Assembly: GCF_000166055.1 (NCBI RefSeq)
Contig: NC_014664.1
Span: forward strand, 558,001-622,000
Length of the DNA: 64,000 nt
Origin: Rhodomicrobium vannielii ATCC 17100
Lineage (GTDB): Bacteria; Pseudomonadota; Alphaproteobacteria; Rhizobiales; Rhodomicrobiaceae
Reading direction: 5' to 3'
Both the position numbers and the translations under genes were made by a program. Positions 54,160 to 64,000 of this stretch are shown piece after piece (the first letter of the stretch is position 1; each line of letters begins with the position of its first letter). The notes beneath the pieces are model-generated. The model was not told the DNA's origin and made no database searches. It was given only the letters and a program-made list of their open reading frames with translations.

Positions 54160-55983
54160 ATGCTGACATCGGATTTCGTTCGCCGCATCTCGCTACGCAA
54201 TACGTCTCGTGCGTTGGTGGCTGCCTGCCTCGCCATTCTGCTGGCATACCCGGCCGATGCGCGCGCGGCGCCGAACCAGAGCAAGGCCCCGGTCCGGTCC
54301 GAGAGCTTTGGCAGCAATTCGCTCCTCGGAAGCTATCTGGCGGGGCATGTGGCGCGGTCCGCCCGCGACAGCGAAAACGCGGCGCTGTACTACCGGCGCG
54401 CGCTCCAGAAAGACCCGGCGAATTCCGATATCCTTGACGATGCGTTCCAGCTCGAACTGGCGTCGGGCGCGTTCGCATCGGCCAAGACACTCGCGCTGCG
54501 GCTCATCAAGCGTCCGGGCGAGGCCGCCATCGCCTACGATTTCCTTGGCCTCGACGCGTTCAAGCGCAAGGATTACGCGAAAGCCGACGAATATTTCCGC
54601 CTGGCCGCGAAAGGGACATCACCCGAAGAGCCGACGATGAAGCTCGCCCGCGCCTGGGTCGCGGTGGCGCAGGGCCAGTCCGACCAGGCCATCGCGACGC
54701 TGTCCGAGCCGAGCAAGGCGGCTTGGGCCACCCATTTCGAAACCGTGCAGCGCGCCTTCGTCGCGGATGTGGCAAAGAAGAAGGCGGCGGCGACCGAAGC
54801 CTATAAGGCGGTTTACGAGAAGAAGCCGACGAACATGCGCATCGCGGAGGGCTATGCCCGCCACCTCGCGGTGTGGGGTGACAAGCAGCAGGCCCTCGCC
54901 GTGCTGAAGGAAAGCGGCGCCGAGGATACGCCGCTCGGGTCGGCGCTGATGGCGGACCTGAAGGCCGGCAAGACGCCGAAGCTCATGGTTTCGACCGTGG
55001 ATGAGGGGCTTGCCGAAACATTCCTTGGCATCGGGCAGGTGCTGGCGTCAAACAATGGCGTCGATGCCGCGCAAATCTATCTTCGCCTCGCGCTCTATCT
55101 CAACCCGGCCTCGGACATCGCGAAGCTTGAACTGGCTGAAATCTACGGCAATCTCGAACAGTACCATAAGGCCGTGTCGGTTCTCGATGCGATCCGCGAG
55201 ACGTCGCCGTTCCGGCTGAACGCGCAGGTTCGCAAGGCGCTCTATCTCAACGCTTTGCAAAAGACGGACGAAGCGACGGCTCTGCTGACGGCGCTTTCCG
55301 AAAAGCACCCGAAGGAAGAGTCCGTTCTTCAGACGCTCGCTTCCATCGACAGCGCCGCGAAGCGCTACGACGCAGCGATCCCCTATTACACGCGCGTGAT
55401 CGAGCTGGTCGACGAGCCGGAAAAGCGCCACTGGACGCTGTTCTATCAGCGCGGCATCGCCTATGAGCGCACCAAGCAATGGGCCAAGGCGGAGGCCGAT
55501 TTCAAGCGGGCGCTCGATCTCGATCCCGAGCAGGGCGCAGTGCTCAACTACCTCGGCTATTCCTGGCTCGACCAGAACATCAACATTCCCGAGGCGTTCG
55601 ACCTTATCAAGAAGGCGGTCCGCCTGAAGCCGAACGACGGCTACATCATCGATAGTCTTGGCTGGGGCTACTATATCCAGAAGGACTACGTGCAGGCCGT
55701 GAAGCATCTTGACAAGGCGGTGGAGCTTCGGCCCGAAGACCCGACGCTGAACGATCATCTCGGCGATGTTTACTGGCGGCTTGGGCGCAAGCTCGAAGCG
55801 AAGTTCCAGTGGACGCAGGCCTTAAGCCTCAATCCGGAGCCGGATGACGTGGTCAAGATCAAGAAGAAGCTCGAAGCCGGGCTTCCCGACGAAGCAGGCC
55901 CGCACGCCGAGTTGCAGACGCAGCCGGAGGCGGTCCCCGCAGTCGCGTCCGAGCCGCAACCGCAGGCCACGGCAAACCCATAA
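54160..55983 (+). CDS. Secreted tetratricopeptide-repeat protein
   Basis: A 607-residue protein with an N-terminal signal segment (LVAACLAILLAYPADARA) and TPR units over most of its length, for example SENAALYYRRALQKDPANSD, KAEADFKRALDLDPEQGAVL and YVQAVKHLDKAVELRPEDPT. The C-terminus is Pro/Gln-rich. Such proteins scaffold complexes in the periplasm or at the outer membrane. The ATG at 54160 is preferred over a TTG at 54145. The next 227 bases have no gene I can support. Confidence 0.85.
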   Translation: MLTSDFVRRISLRNTSRALVAACLAILLAYPADARAAPNQSKAPVRSESFGSNSLLGSYLAGHVARSARDSENAALYYRRALQKDPANSDILDDAFQLELASGAFASAKTLALRLIKRPGEAAIAYDFLGLDAFKRKDYAKADEYFRLAAKGTSPEEPTMKLARAWVAVAQGQSDQAIATLSEPSKAAWATHFETVQRAFVADVAKKKAAATEAYKAVYEKKPTNMRIAEGYARHLAVWGDKQQALAVLKESGAEDTPLGSALMADLKAGKTPKLMVSTVDEGLAETFLGIGQVLASNNGVDAAQIYLRLALYLNPASDIAKLELAEIYGNLEQYHKAVSVLDAIRETSPFRLNAQVRKALYLNALQKTDEATALLTALSEKHPKEESVLQTLASIDSAAKRYDAAIPYYTRVIELVDEPEKRHWTLFYQRGIAYERTKQWAKAEADFKRALDLDPEQGAVLNYLGYSWLDQNINIPEAFDLIKKAVRLKPNDGYIIDSLGWGYYIQKDYVQAVKHLDKAVELRPEDPTLNDHLGDVYWRLGRKLEAKFQWTQALSLNPEPDDVVKIKKKLEAGLPDEAGPHAELQTQPEAVPAVASEPQPQATANP

Positions 55984-56210
55984 GGCGAAAAGCCTCGGAT
56001 GCGGCACGGTGCGCCTCGCGTTCGCCGGAGTCGACAATCGCTGCGAGGCCGCTTAGACATGGAATGCCAGCGTTGTGTCGAGCGGTCCAGCAGCGGCGCT
56101 TCCGAGACGTTGGGCGTTGCGGGCAGTCGCGCAGCGCATGAAATCGCCATCGCACGACTCGCACGCAGTCGCTGAAGCCCACGACATCCGCAGAGTAAGC
56201 CAAGGTTGCC

Positions 56211-57140
56211 ATGACTCACTCTTCCGAAGCCGACATCATCCAGGCTACCGCCCATGAGGATACCTGGCCCGTGACGATCCGCGAGCGCGCCCGCGCCAAG
56301 GTCAACTTGACACTTCACGTCAAGGGCAAGCGCCCGGACGGCTACCACGAGCTTGAAAGCCTCGTTGTGTTCGCAAACGACGTGGCCGACGAGCTGGAAT
56401 TCAGCCCGGATATCGACGACCGTCTGGAGATCGACGGCGCGTTCGCGCCGCTTCTCGAAGGCGACAACCTCATCCTGAAGGCCAAGCGCGCAGTCGCTGA
56501 ATGGTTCGACATGGACATTCACGGCCATTTCCGGCTGCGCAAGAACATCCCCGTCGCGGCGGGCCTCGGCGGCGGATCGTCGGACGCGGCCGCGACAATA
56601 CGCGCGCTCGTTGCGATCTACGGCGAGAATCGCAAAGCCCATGAGTTCATCGAAGCGAGCAAAGAAATCGGCGCGGACGTGCCCGTGTGCCTTTATGGTC
56701 GCGCGGCGTGGATGTGCGGCTTGGGCGAACGCATCACGCCGGTGACGCGTCTCGCGCCGCTGCCCGCGATCCTCGTCAATCCGCGCATCAAGCTATCCAC
56801 GGCCGACGTGTTCCGCACACTCGCGGCCAAGCCGCTTGAGCCGGGTGCGGAAAACGCGCCGTTCTCGGTATCGACGGATTGGGATTCGCCCGAAAGCGCG
56901 GCCGCGTGCCTCGCCCATGGCCGCAACGACCTCGAAGGCCCGGCGATCGCGCTGGAGCCGCAGGTCGCGCGGGTGCTCGACACCGTCCGCGCGCTCGACG
57001 GCTGTGTGCTCTCGCGCCTGTCCGGCAGCGGTCCGACCTGCTTCGGTGTGTTCGCTACGGCGGAAAAGGCGAAGGCGGCGGCTGGTGCGCTGGCGGCGGC
57101 TCACCCGAACTGGTGGGTCGCGGCGACAATTCTGGCGTAA
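56211..57140 (+). CDS. ispE: 4-diphosphocytidyl-2-C-methyl-D-erythritol kinase
   Basis: A 309-residue GHMP kinase of the MEP isoprenoid pathway, which also feeds carotenoid and bacteriochlorophyll side chains. ARAKVNLTLHVKGKRPDGYH opens the enzyme; PVAAGLGGGSSDAAATIRAL is the ATP loop and SRLSGSGPTCFGVF the third GHMP motif. It has an N-terminal extension of about 20 residues (MTHSSEADIIQATAHEDTWP). Length otherwise normal. Confidence 0.95.
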   Translation: MTHSSEADIIQATAHEDTWPVTIRERARAKVNLTLHVKGKRPDGYHELESLVVFANDVADELEFSPDIDDRLEIDGAFAPLLEGDNLILKAKRAVAEWFDMDIHGHFRLRKNIPVAAGLGGGSSDAAATIRALVAIYGENRKAHEFIEASKEIGADVPVCLYGRAAWMCGLGERITPVTRLAPLPAILVNPRIKLSTADVFRTLAAKPLEPGAENAPFSVSTDWDSPESAAACLAHGRNDLEGPAIALEPQVARVLDTVRALDGCVLSRLSGSGPTCFGVFATAEKAKAAAGALAAAHPNWWVAATILA

Positions 57141-57184
57141 GCGCGTTGCCGGTGACGTTGCGAGGCCGACAGATCAGAACGCCA

Positions 57185-57907
57185 GTGGATGACCGTCACG
57201 CATTTCCCGAGAGCGCGGCTGGCGGAGCAGGACGGTCATCGGTCTTGATTCGCTTCGCCGGGCTTGCGGTCGTCCTCGACGGCTCCGGCGCTGCGTATCT
57301 GCCGGATCATGCCATGCTGATCGTTTCCGACCTCCACCTCGAAAAAGGCTCGGGCGCGGCTGCGCGTGGTCGCCTCGTGCCCGCGCTCGACAGCCACGAC
57401 ACGCTTGCCCGGCTTCGGCGCGCGGTGGAGGCATGGCGCCCCCGGTGCGTCATTTGCCTCGGCGATAGCTTTCACGATGGCGCGGCGGGCTCACGCATGG
57501 CTGAGGCGGACCGCGCGGCGCTGGCCTCGCTCTGCGCGCTGGCGGAGGAGTGGATCTGGATCGGCGGCAACCATGACCCGCATGCGCCGGACTTCTGCGA
57601 AGGCGCACGACTGCCGGAACTTCGCCTCGACGGCGTTGTGCTCCGCCACGAGCCGGGCGAGGAGCACAAGCCGGAGCGCGGCGCGCCCGAAATCGTTGGG
57701 CATTTCCATCCGAAGGCGCGTCTCAAGGGCGGCGGCTACGGCTTTTCGGGGCCGTGCTTCTGCGTCTCCGACGATCTGATGATTCTGCCAGCGTTTGGCG
57801 CCTACACTGGCGGGTTATCCTGCTCGGCACCAGTTCTGCGCGCGCTACACAGAAATGAGCCGCGCCTGTTCATGCTGCATGGCGGAAAAGTCTGGCGCGT
57901 GGCGTGA
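57185..57907 (+). CDS. pdeM: Ligase-associated metallophosphoesterase, PdeM type
   Basis: A calcineurin-like phosphoesterase of the PdeM group, usually found with an ATP-dependent DNA ligase and a DEXH helicase. Metal motifs are SDLHLEKG, CLGDSFHDG, GGNHDPHAPD and GHFHPKA. The partner ligase and helicase genes are not adjacent here. Start uncertain: GTG 57185 (240 residues) or TTG 57245 (220 residues, closer to the usual length). Confidence 0.82.
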   Translation: MDDRHAFPESAAGGAGRSSVLIRFAGLAVVLDGSGAAYLPDHAMLIVSDLHLEKGSGAAARGRLVPALDSHDTLARLRRAVEAWRPRCVICLGDSFHDGAAGSRMAEADRAALASLCALAEEWIWIGGNHDPHAPDFCEGARLPELRLDGVVLRHEPGEEHKPERGAPEIVGHFHPKARLKGGGYGFSGPCFCVSDDLMILPAFGAYTGGLSCSAPVLRALHRNEPRLFMLHGGKVWRVA

Positions 57908-58084
57908 GCGCGGAGCCGTCGTTTTGGGGAGGCGCGCCGACTCGCTCGCCGAGAGCTGTAGAAATGCGCTTTTCAGCGCAGGCGATTCAGGACAGGTTCT
58001 TTACGGTCGGAAGCGGTTTTCCGTTGACATCAAGAGTAAACTGCAATTCCAGCCGCCTCAGCGCGGACGGATCGAGGGGGACGG

Positions 58085-58633
58085 ATGAGACTTCGCTTCG
58101 CGTTCTGGCTCGCTTCTCTGGCGGCGGTCGCCGGGACGACGCCGATGCCGCACTCTGCGTTGGCACAAGGCTTTGGCCAGCCGATGCGTGGCCCGACCAA
58201 CATCCTCGGTCGCAGCTATCCCGGCAAGATCAAGGCGATCGGGGTGGAGAGCATGACCGTCAATCTGCGCGAGGGCGGCCCGCAGACGGTGCTCTACTCA
58301 GACATTTGGCGGCTCAGGCGTTCGTTTGCGTCCGACGAGCCGAACGGTTCGTCCATCGTGGATTTTGGTAACAACCGCATGTTCATCGCCGCCTCATTCG
58401 ATGCGCTTGTTGCTGAAGTGAGCAAGAAACTGCCGCTGACCAAATTCACGGCGCCCAATGGCGACACGGTCTACCTCGTCGCGAACAAGGTGACCGACAT
58501 CACGGGCGCGATTCCCGGCCTGCATAACCCGGCGAGCAAGACGGTGGTTGGCACGCGCAACGGCTCGCAGCAGGTGCTCGAAACGATCGCCGATACGAAG
58601 AAGGTCATCGCGGCCGCGAGCATCGCGAGGTAG
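58085..58633 (+). CDS. Secreted hypothetical protein
   Basis: A 182-residue protein with signal peptide (MRLRFAFWLASLAAVAGTTP, cleavage near ALAQ). The mature part contains GPTNILGRSYPGKIKAIGVE, SIVDFGNNRMFIAASFDALV and ends in basic/Ala-rich residues. No family or catalytic motif is recognised. GAGGGGG precedes the ATG. Confidence 0.7.
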   Translation: MRLRFAFWLASLAAVAGTTPMPHSALAQGFGQPMRGPTNILGRSYPGKIKAIGVESMTVNLREGGPQTVLYSDIWRLRRSFASDEPNGSSIVDFGNNRMFIAASFDALVAEVSKKLPLTKFTAPNGDTVYLVANKVTDITGAIPGLHNPASKTVVGTRNGSQQVLETIADTKKVIAAASIAR

Positions 58634-58662
58634 GCGACCACGAGTTGCCGTAGGGGCTTGTC

Positions 58663-59571
58663 ATGTGGCGAGTTGGAGTGGATCTCGGGGGGACGAAGAT
58701 CGAGGCGCTTGCGCTATCGTCCGATGGCGAGGAGCGGGCGCGCCTGCGAATGGCGACGCCGCGCGGGGATTACGAAGCCACGCTCGATGCGATTGCGGCG
58801 CTCGTCGCGCGCTGCGTCGATGGTCTGCCGCCGTCGGACATCGCGGGCGTTGGTGTCGGCATCCCGGGCAGCCTTTCGCCCGCAACCGGCCTCGTTCGCA
58901 ATGCCAATTCCACATGGCTGAACGGGAAGCCGCTGCATCGCGATCTGCAGGCGCGTCTGCCTTGGCGTTGCGTCGTCGAAAACGACGCGAACTGTTTTGC
59001 GCTGTCCGAGGCGGCTGATGGGGCAGGCGCGGGCTATCGCACCGTTTTCGGCGTGATAATAGGCACGGGCGTCGGCGGCGGCATCGTGATCGAGGGGCGC
59101 TCGCATCTGGGGTTGAACGCGCTGGGTGGCGAGTGGGGGCACAACGCGCTCCCTTGGCCCGACGCGGACGAATGGCCGGGCGAGCCTTGCTATTGCGGCA
59201 AGCGCGGCTGTATCGAAACCTTCCTCAGCGGTCCGGCGCTCCAGCGCCAGTATGCCGCGCTTTCGGGGGAAACCGTCAAGGCGAAGACCATTTCCGTGCG
59301 AGCAGAGGCGGGCGAAGCGGCGGCCATTGCGGCGCTCGAAACCTATTCGCGGAGGCTGGCGAAGGCGCTCGCTTCGGTTGTCAATATTCTCGATCCCGAC
59401 GTCATCGTGTTCGGTGGCGGGGTCTCCAACATCGATGCGGTCATTACCGGAGCCGCGCATCGGTTGCCCGATTGGGCTTTTTCCGACAGTTTCGCAACAC
59501 AGCTGCTAAAGAACCGCTGGGGCGACTCGAGCGGCGTCCGGGGCGCTGCACGCCTAATAATACTCGGGTAA
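58663..59571 (+). CDS. ROK-family sugar kinase (fructokinase/N-acetylglucosamine kinase type)
   Basis: A 302-residue ROK protein without a DNA-binding domain, so an enzyme rather than a repressor. ATP-binding start VGVDLGGTKIEALAL, catalytic VVENDANCFALSEAADG, GTGVGGGIVIEGRSHLGLNA, and the zinc motif GHNALP with CYCGKRGCIETFLSG. It resembles E. coli Mak. The stop lies inside an inverted repeat. Confidence 0.88.
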   Translation: MWRVGVDLGGTKIEALALSSDGEERARLRMATPRGDYEATLDAIAALVARCVDGLPPSDIAGVGVGIPGSLSPATGLVRNANSTWLNGKPLHRDLQARLPWRCVVENDANCFALSEAADGAGAGYRTVFGVIIGTGVGGGIVIEGRSHLGLNALGGEWGHNALPWPDADEWPGEPCYCGKRGCIETFLSGPALQRQYAALSGETVKAKTISVRAEAGEAAAIAALETYSRRLAKALASVVNILDPDVIVFGGGVSNIDAVITGAAHRLPDWAFSDSFATQLLKNRWGDSSGVRGAARLIILG

Positions 59572-59598
59572 CTCCATATAATTCCTGAGTTACCCGAG
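59563..59598. repeat. 12-bp inverted repeat spanning the ROK stop codon
   Basis: CTCGGGTAACTC (59563-59574) and GAGTTACCCGAG (59587-59598), perfect arms around 12 bases. It can fold as a terminator-like hairpin but lacks a U-tract. Confidence 0.6.
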
Positions 59599-59993
59599 CA
59601 GTATCACTGCAAAACGTGAAGTTATTACAGATTGGTGCTTACAAACCAATTATGCCGGAGTGATAACGCGCTGTTCCGTTGGTTGCATCACCTATTCGGA
59701 TGAAATTTGGCATAGGCAGCTATGTTTGCGCGATTTGTTGCATTCCGGTTACAGATGGAAAAGGTGATTTGTCGGAAGCGCACAGCGCATCAAGCCTTTT
59801 TGCACAAGGTTGTTGACCTCACGTCTGGTGCGGCAACGTGGCGTCGGCACGCAAGAATTGCAGGGGGCGCGGCGACGCTTGCGGTTGGATCGGTGGAGAG
59901 GGTGGCAAACATGAAGTCGCGTGCTGCAAACCAGGCCGCCGGTGGCATATCGGGCGAGACGTGGCGCGCGGCTGACGTCGCCAGTGCAAGCGG
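59599..59993. other. Stretch without a supported gene
   Basis: The 395 bases between the inverted repeat and the nnr stop show no coding frame with a ribosome site. The first 150 bases are AT-rich for this genome. Confidence 0.4.
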
Positions 59994-61487
59994 TCAGGAA
60001 AAAATCTTGCCGCGCTTGTCGAGGCGTTGCAGCACGGCCGGAAGGACTTCCGTCAGATCCTCCGCGATGAGCCCGGGACCGTAGGTCGTCGCGAGCTCGC
60101 CGTGGATCCACACCGCCGCCGAGGCCGCGTCGAAGGCAGCCATGCCCTGTGCGAGAAGGCCGGTGACGAGGCCCGCGAGTACGTCGCCCGAGCCCGCAGT
60201 GGCAAGCCATGGCGGTGCGTTTTCGCTGATCGCGGCCAGCCCGTCAGGGGCGGCAACCACGGTATCCGCGCCCTTCAGGATGATGACGGCGCCGGATAGC
60301 TCAGCTGCGCGGCGCGCCCGTTCAAGCTTCGACACCTCGTTTTCGAGCTCCGGGAAAACCTTGAGGAATTCGCCCTCGTGCGGTGTCATGATCGTCGGCG
60401 CCGGGCGTGCCCGGATCTGGTCGAAAAGCTCGGCGGGCGCGTCTTCGAATGCCGTGATGCCCTCCGCGTCGAGGACGGCGACTGCGTCGCTCGCCAGCAC
60501 GCTCAGGACGAGATCTTTCACTTCGGGATCGCGGCCCGCGCCGGGACCGATCAGCGTCGCGCGGATGCGAGGGTCGGACAAATAGTCGGAGAGACCAGCC
60601 GCACCGTCGAAGGGGGCGACCATGATTGCGGTGAGTTGCGCGGCGTTGATGTAGAAGGCGGCTTTCGACGTGGCCACGCTGACGAGGCCCGCACCGGAGC
60701 GCAGCGCCGCGCGCGCCGCAAGCCGCGCCGCGCCCGTGCTCTCCATAGGGCCGGAGACGACGATCGCATGTCCGCGATCGTATTTGTGTCCTTCGAGGCG
60801 TAGCTTAGGATAATAACGCAGCCAGAAATCGGGGTCGTTCGCGAAGGTCCGTGGCGCTATGTCGGCCAGCACCGTCGCGGGGATGCCGATCTCGACGGCG
60901 CGAACGTCGCCGCAATAAAGGCGGCCAGGCAGCAGCACATGCCCGGTCTTGCGTCGGAAGAAGGTGATCGTCGCCGCCGCCTTGAAGGCGAGACCTCGCA
61001 CGTTGCCGCGCGTCGCGTCGATGCCGGTCGGCACGTCAACGGAGACCACCGGCAGCTTGCGCGCGGTCACTTCCTCGATGATCTGCGCCACAGCGCCGCC
61101 GATGTCGTCGCGCAAGCCCGTGCCGAAAATCGCATCGACAATGATCTGCGCGCCTTCGAGCGACTGGAGCGACAAGGGTTCGATGGCCTCATCCCAGCGC
61201 CGCGCCATTTCCTTGGGATCGCGGTGCAGTTCCTCCTGCTTGCCGAGGAGGGCGAGACGCACCTGATAGCCGCGCTCGCGCAGGTATCGCGCGCAGACGA
61301 ACCCGTCGCCGCCATTGTTGCCCGGTCCACACAGCACCGTGACGCGGCTGCCACGGGGATAGCGGCGCACCACCTCCTCCGCGACCGCGCGGCCCGCGTT
61401 CTCCATCATGGTGAGCGTGGACGTTCCGGCCTCGGCGGCAAGTTGCTCGGCGCGGGCCATTTCTTCGGAGGTCAGAAGTTCAAGCAA
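59994..61487 (-). CDS. nnr: Bifunctional NAD(P)H-hydrate epimerase/dehydratase
   Basis: A 497-residue repair enzyme for hydrated NADH/NADPH. The N-terminal epimerase (YjeF_N) has VLCGPGNNGGDGFVCARYLR; the C-terminal ADP-dependent dehydratase has IGPGAGRDPEVKDLV, TMTPHEGEFLKVFP-like MTPHEGEFLKVFPEL and TAGSGDVLAGLVTGLLAQG. Full length. Divergent from glnB across about 400 bases, a neighbour order common in Hyphomicrobiales. Confidence 0.95.
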   Translation of the reverse strand: MLELLTSEEMARAEQLAAEAGTSTLTMMENAGRAVAEEVVRRYPRGSRVTVLCGPGNNGGDGFVCARYLRERGYQVRLALLGKQEELHRDPKEMARRWDEAIEPLSLQSLEGAQIIVDAIFGTGLRDDIGGAVAQIIEEVTARKLPVVSVDVPTGIDATRGNVRGLAFKAAATITFFRRKTGHVLLPGRLYCGDVRAVEIGIPATVLADIAPRTFANDPDFWLRYYPKLRLEGHKYDRGHAIVVSGPMESTGAARLAARAALRSGAGLVSVATSKAAFYINAAQLTAIMVAPFDGAAGLSDYLSDPRIRATLIGPGAGRDPEVKDLVLSVLASDAVAVLDAEGITAFEDAPAELFDQIRARPAPTIMTPHEGEFLKVFPELENEVSKLERARRAAELSGAVIILKGADTVVAAPDGLAAISENAPPWLATAGSGDVLAGLVTGLLAQGMAAFDAASAAVWIHGELATTYGPGLIAEDLTEVLPAVLQRLDKRGKIFS

Positions 61488-61691
61488 GGCGAGCCTGCGT
61501 AGTGCGGGGTTTTACACGATACCATTAGAGGGACTTGTGCGGCGAATGTAGCGAAAATTTGCACATGGCGAAAGAAAAGCGATGCGCGTCGAGCGCTGCT
61601 GGTAAACTCCGACTTTCCACTTTCGCCGTGAGATCGATGGCCCCACGCGGCCGCGCGCGTTCGCGCCCTGCCGGGGAGACGCCCCGGGCGT

Positions 61692-61722
61692 CGCGCGGTG
61701 CATTGCCGCGCGGAACATTTTT
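61692..61722. terminator. Hairpin with downstream T-run between nnr and glnB
   Basis: CGCGCGG-TGCATTG-CCGCGCG followed by GAACATTTTT. It lies between divergent genes where no plus-strand gene ends, so it may attenuate an upstream transcript or be incidental. The remaining nnr-glnB gap shows only the glnB promoter. Confidence 0.35.
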
Positions 61723-61812
61723 GCTCCTCTGCGTAATTTTCGAGCAATGCGCCTTCTTTTTTGGCAGAGTGGTTTCGTTTCGTGGGCCTTAACCTTTGTT
61801 GTCAAAGAGTGA

Positions 61813-62223
<411 letters not shown>

Positions 62224-62328
62224 CCTGCTGACCTGCCTCATCAAACCAATAATATCCGAACCCACACCATTCCATCCGGCGCTCACGCGCTGAACATCAC
62301 CTCACGGCTAACAGGACGAGGGAGTTAC

Positions 62329-63738
62329 ATGGCTAACGCTAGCGAAGTTGTTAAGAAACTGAAGGACGAAGACATCCGTTTCGTCGATCTCCGCTTTACC
62401 GATCCGCGCGGCAAATTGCAGCACGTGACCATGGAAACGAGCGAGATGGGCGAGGATGCCTTCGCCGAAGGCATCATGTTCGACGGTTCCTCGATCGCCG
62501 GCTGGAAGGCGATCAACGAAAGCGACATGACGCTGATGCCGGACCCCGAGACGGCTCACCTCGATCCGTTCTTCGCGCAGTCCACCCTCGCGATCTTCTG
62601 CGACATTCTTGAGCCGGCCACCGGCGAGCGCTATGAGCGCGACCCGCGCGGCATCGCTCGCAAGGCCGAGGCTTATCTGAAGCAGACCGGCATCGGCGAT
62701 ACGGCTTATTTCGGTCCGGAAGCTGAATTCTTCATCTTCGACGACGTTCGTTTCTCGGCCGACCCGTACAATTGCGGTTATCGCCTCGACTCGTCCGAGC
62801 TGCCTTCCAACATGGGCACCGAGTACGAGATGGGCAATCTCGGCCATCGTCCGCGCACGAAGGGCGGCTACTTCCCGGTGCCGCCGGTCGACAGCGCTCA
62901 GGACATCCGCTCCGAGATGCTCTCGACGATGGCTGCCATGGGCGTCAAGACCGAGAAGCACCACCACGAAGTTGCGGCCGCCCAGCACGAACTCGGTATC
63001 AAGTTCGGCACGCTGACCACGACCGCAGACGCGATGCAGATCTACAAGTACGTGACCCACAACGTCGCCCAGTCCTACGGCAAGACGGCCACCTTCATGC
63101 CGAAGCCGGTCTTCGGCGACAACGGTTCGGGCATGCACGTCCATCAGTCGATCTGGAAGGGCTCCGAGCCGGTGTTCGCAGGTAGCGAATATGCCGACCT
63201 TTCGGAAACCTGCCTGTTCTACATCGGCGGTATCCTGAAGCACGCAAAGGCGCTGAACGCTTTCACCAACCCGTCGACGAACTCCTACAAGCGTCTCGTC
63301 CCGGGCTATGAAGCGCCGGTGCTTCGCGCTTATTCCTCGCGCAACCGTTCGGCCTCCTGCCGTATCCCGGTCGTGTCGAGCCCGAAGGGCAAGCGCGTCG
63401 AAGTCCGCTTCCCCGATCCGACGGCGAACCCCTACCTCGCGTTCTCCGCGATGCTGATGGCCGGCCTCGACGGCATCAAGAACCGCATCCATCCCGGCCA
63501 GCCGATGGACAAGAACCTGTACGACCTGCCGGAAGCGGAACTCCGCGAAATCCCGACGGTTTGCGGTTCGCTCCAGGAAGCCATCGACTCGCTCGACGCA
63601 GACCGCACCTTCCTCAAGGAAGGCGGCGTCTTCACGGACGACCAGATCGATGCGTACATCGCGCTGAAGGTTGAGGAAATCGACCGCTTCCGCATGATGC
63701 CGCACCCGATCGAGTTCGAGATGTATTACTCGGCCTAA
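62329..63738 (+). CDS. glnA: Glutamine synthetase type I
   Basis: A 469-residue GSI that joins ammonium to glutamate with [20 protein letters not shown], the metal-site [27 protein letters not shown] and the adenylylation site Tyr in [10 protein letters not shown] are all visible, so it should be regulated by GlnE. Length standard. It assimilates ammonium made by the nitrogenase. Confidence 0.98.
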   Translation: MANASEVVKKLKDEDIRFVDLRFTDPRGKLQHVTMETSEMGEDAFAEGIMFDGSSIAGWKAINESDMTLMPDPETAHLDPFFAQSTLAIFCDILEPATGERYERDPRGIARKAEAYLKQTGIGDTAYFGPEAEFFIFDDVRFSADPYNCGYRLDSSELPSNMGTEYEMGNLGHRPRTKGGYFPVPPVDSAQDIRSEMLSTMAAMGVKTEKHHHEVAAAQHELGIKFGTLTTTADAMQIYKYVTHNVAQSYGKTATFMPKPVFGDNGSGMHVHQSIWKGSEPVFAGSEYADLSETCLFYIGGILKHAKALNAFTNPSTNSYKRLVPGYEAPVLRAYSSRNRSASCRIPVVSSPKGKRVEVRFPDPTANPYLAFSAMLMAGLDGIKNRIHPGQPMDKNLYDLPEAELREIPTVCGSLQEAIDSLDADRTFLKEGGVFTDDQIDAYIALKVEEIDRFRMMPHPIEFEMYYSA

Positions 63739-63781
63739 GGGCTTGATCCCGCGGTGCCTCGCATCGCAGCCGCAGAACATG

Positions 63782-63809
63782 AAGGCCGGGAGCTATCCCG
63801 GCCTTTTTT
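63782..63809 (+). terminator. Rho-independent terminator after glnA
   Basis: GGCCGGG-AGCTAT-CCCGGCC followed by TTTTTT. The last 190 bases of the window show no gene I can support. Confidence 0.92.
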
Positions 63810-64000
63810 GTTGGGTCGATTTCGCAGCGTCTTTTGGTGGCGGCGAAGTTGACGCTCGGCGGAGGCTTCACGCGTGCGGCATCTGCAAGGGCCGCGCATC
63901 GCGGCGGCCTCATGCCGACGAGAACCACGACTCTTCGTCCGGTGTTCGAATATTCACGGTATCGGTTCCGCTTGGGGCGGATAATTCGCCCATTCCACGC

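Noticed and set aside
61535-61792. 85-codon frame between nnr and glnB
   Set aside because: Arg/Ala-rich composition, no ribosome site, and it overlaps the hairpin near 61700.
62308-63780. 490-codon open frame antisense to glnA
   Set aside because: Same reason: shadow of a strongly coding, GC-biased gene.

Overview
The window reads as chromosomal DNA of a GC-rich, phototrophic alphaproteobacterium. bchI-bchD-bchO show bacteriochlorophyll synthesis, and a vanadium nitrogenase cluster plus glnB-glnA show diazotrophy. The mix fits a purple non-sulfur member of the Hyphomicrobiales such as a Rhodomicrobium relative; the genus is inference from gene content, not from a marker gene.

Layout. (1) 1-3.7 kb: a truncated secreted protein, a wax-ester synthase/DGAT with a long basic tail, and a conserved hypothetical. 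(2) 4.1-9.1 kb: soxR facing a SoxR-box promoter that drives a small membrane protein and an RND efflux pair. (3) 9.1-9.7 kb: decayed DNA with a response-regulator remnant. (4) 9.7-19.2 kb: a metal or metallophore operon: FecB-type binding protein, a cytosolic binding-protein homologue, a HypB/UreG-like GTPase, an orphan ABC ATPase, a second FecB, permease, ATPase and a TonB receptor. (5) 19.3-26.4 kb, minus strand: vnfE-vnfN-vnfX, then a second copy of the binding-protein/GTPase/ABC triad, a nitroreductase and a small His-containing protein. (6) 27-35.3 kb: vnfA and a coupled orf; a divergent NifX-like/glyoxalase/Nif11 operon; vnfD-vnfG-vnfK with an unknown orf and a NifX. (7) 35.4-38 kb: a phnCDE-type transporter. 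(8) 38.5-39.8 kb: a cas3 remnant beside tRNA-Leu. (9) 40-64 kb: mainly housekeeping genes (queG, infC, hpf, ptsN, ispE, nnr, glnB, glnA) around bchIDO.

How it works together. Six sigma-54 promoters (GG-N10-GC) can be read, five of them around the vnf and metal genes. Four of these five have GTAC-N6-GNAC sites like those bound by VnfA, ahead of fecB1, vnfE, the second triad and the divergent NifX-like/vnfD pair. ModE-type Mo-boxes (24 bp, AGYTAT-N12-ATARCT) lie at the TonB receptor, at vnfA, near vnfD and, degenerately, at the second triad. The simplest reading is a molybdenum-repressed, VnfA-activated regulon that takes up vanadium or molybdenum, probably chelated, and builds the vanadium enzyme.

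The most novel-looking element is the duplicated cytosolic triad: a binding protein without signal peptide, a GTPase with CPDH and paired CxxC motifs, and an ABC ATPase without permease. Both copies sit behind VnfA-type promoters. I propose a metal-handling or cofactor-maturation module; that function is inference. No vnfH or nifB is present in the window.
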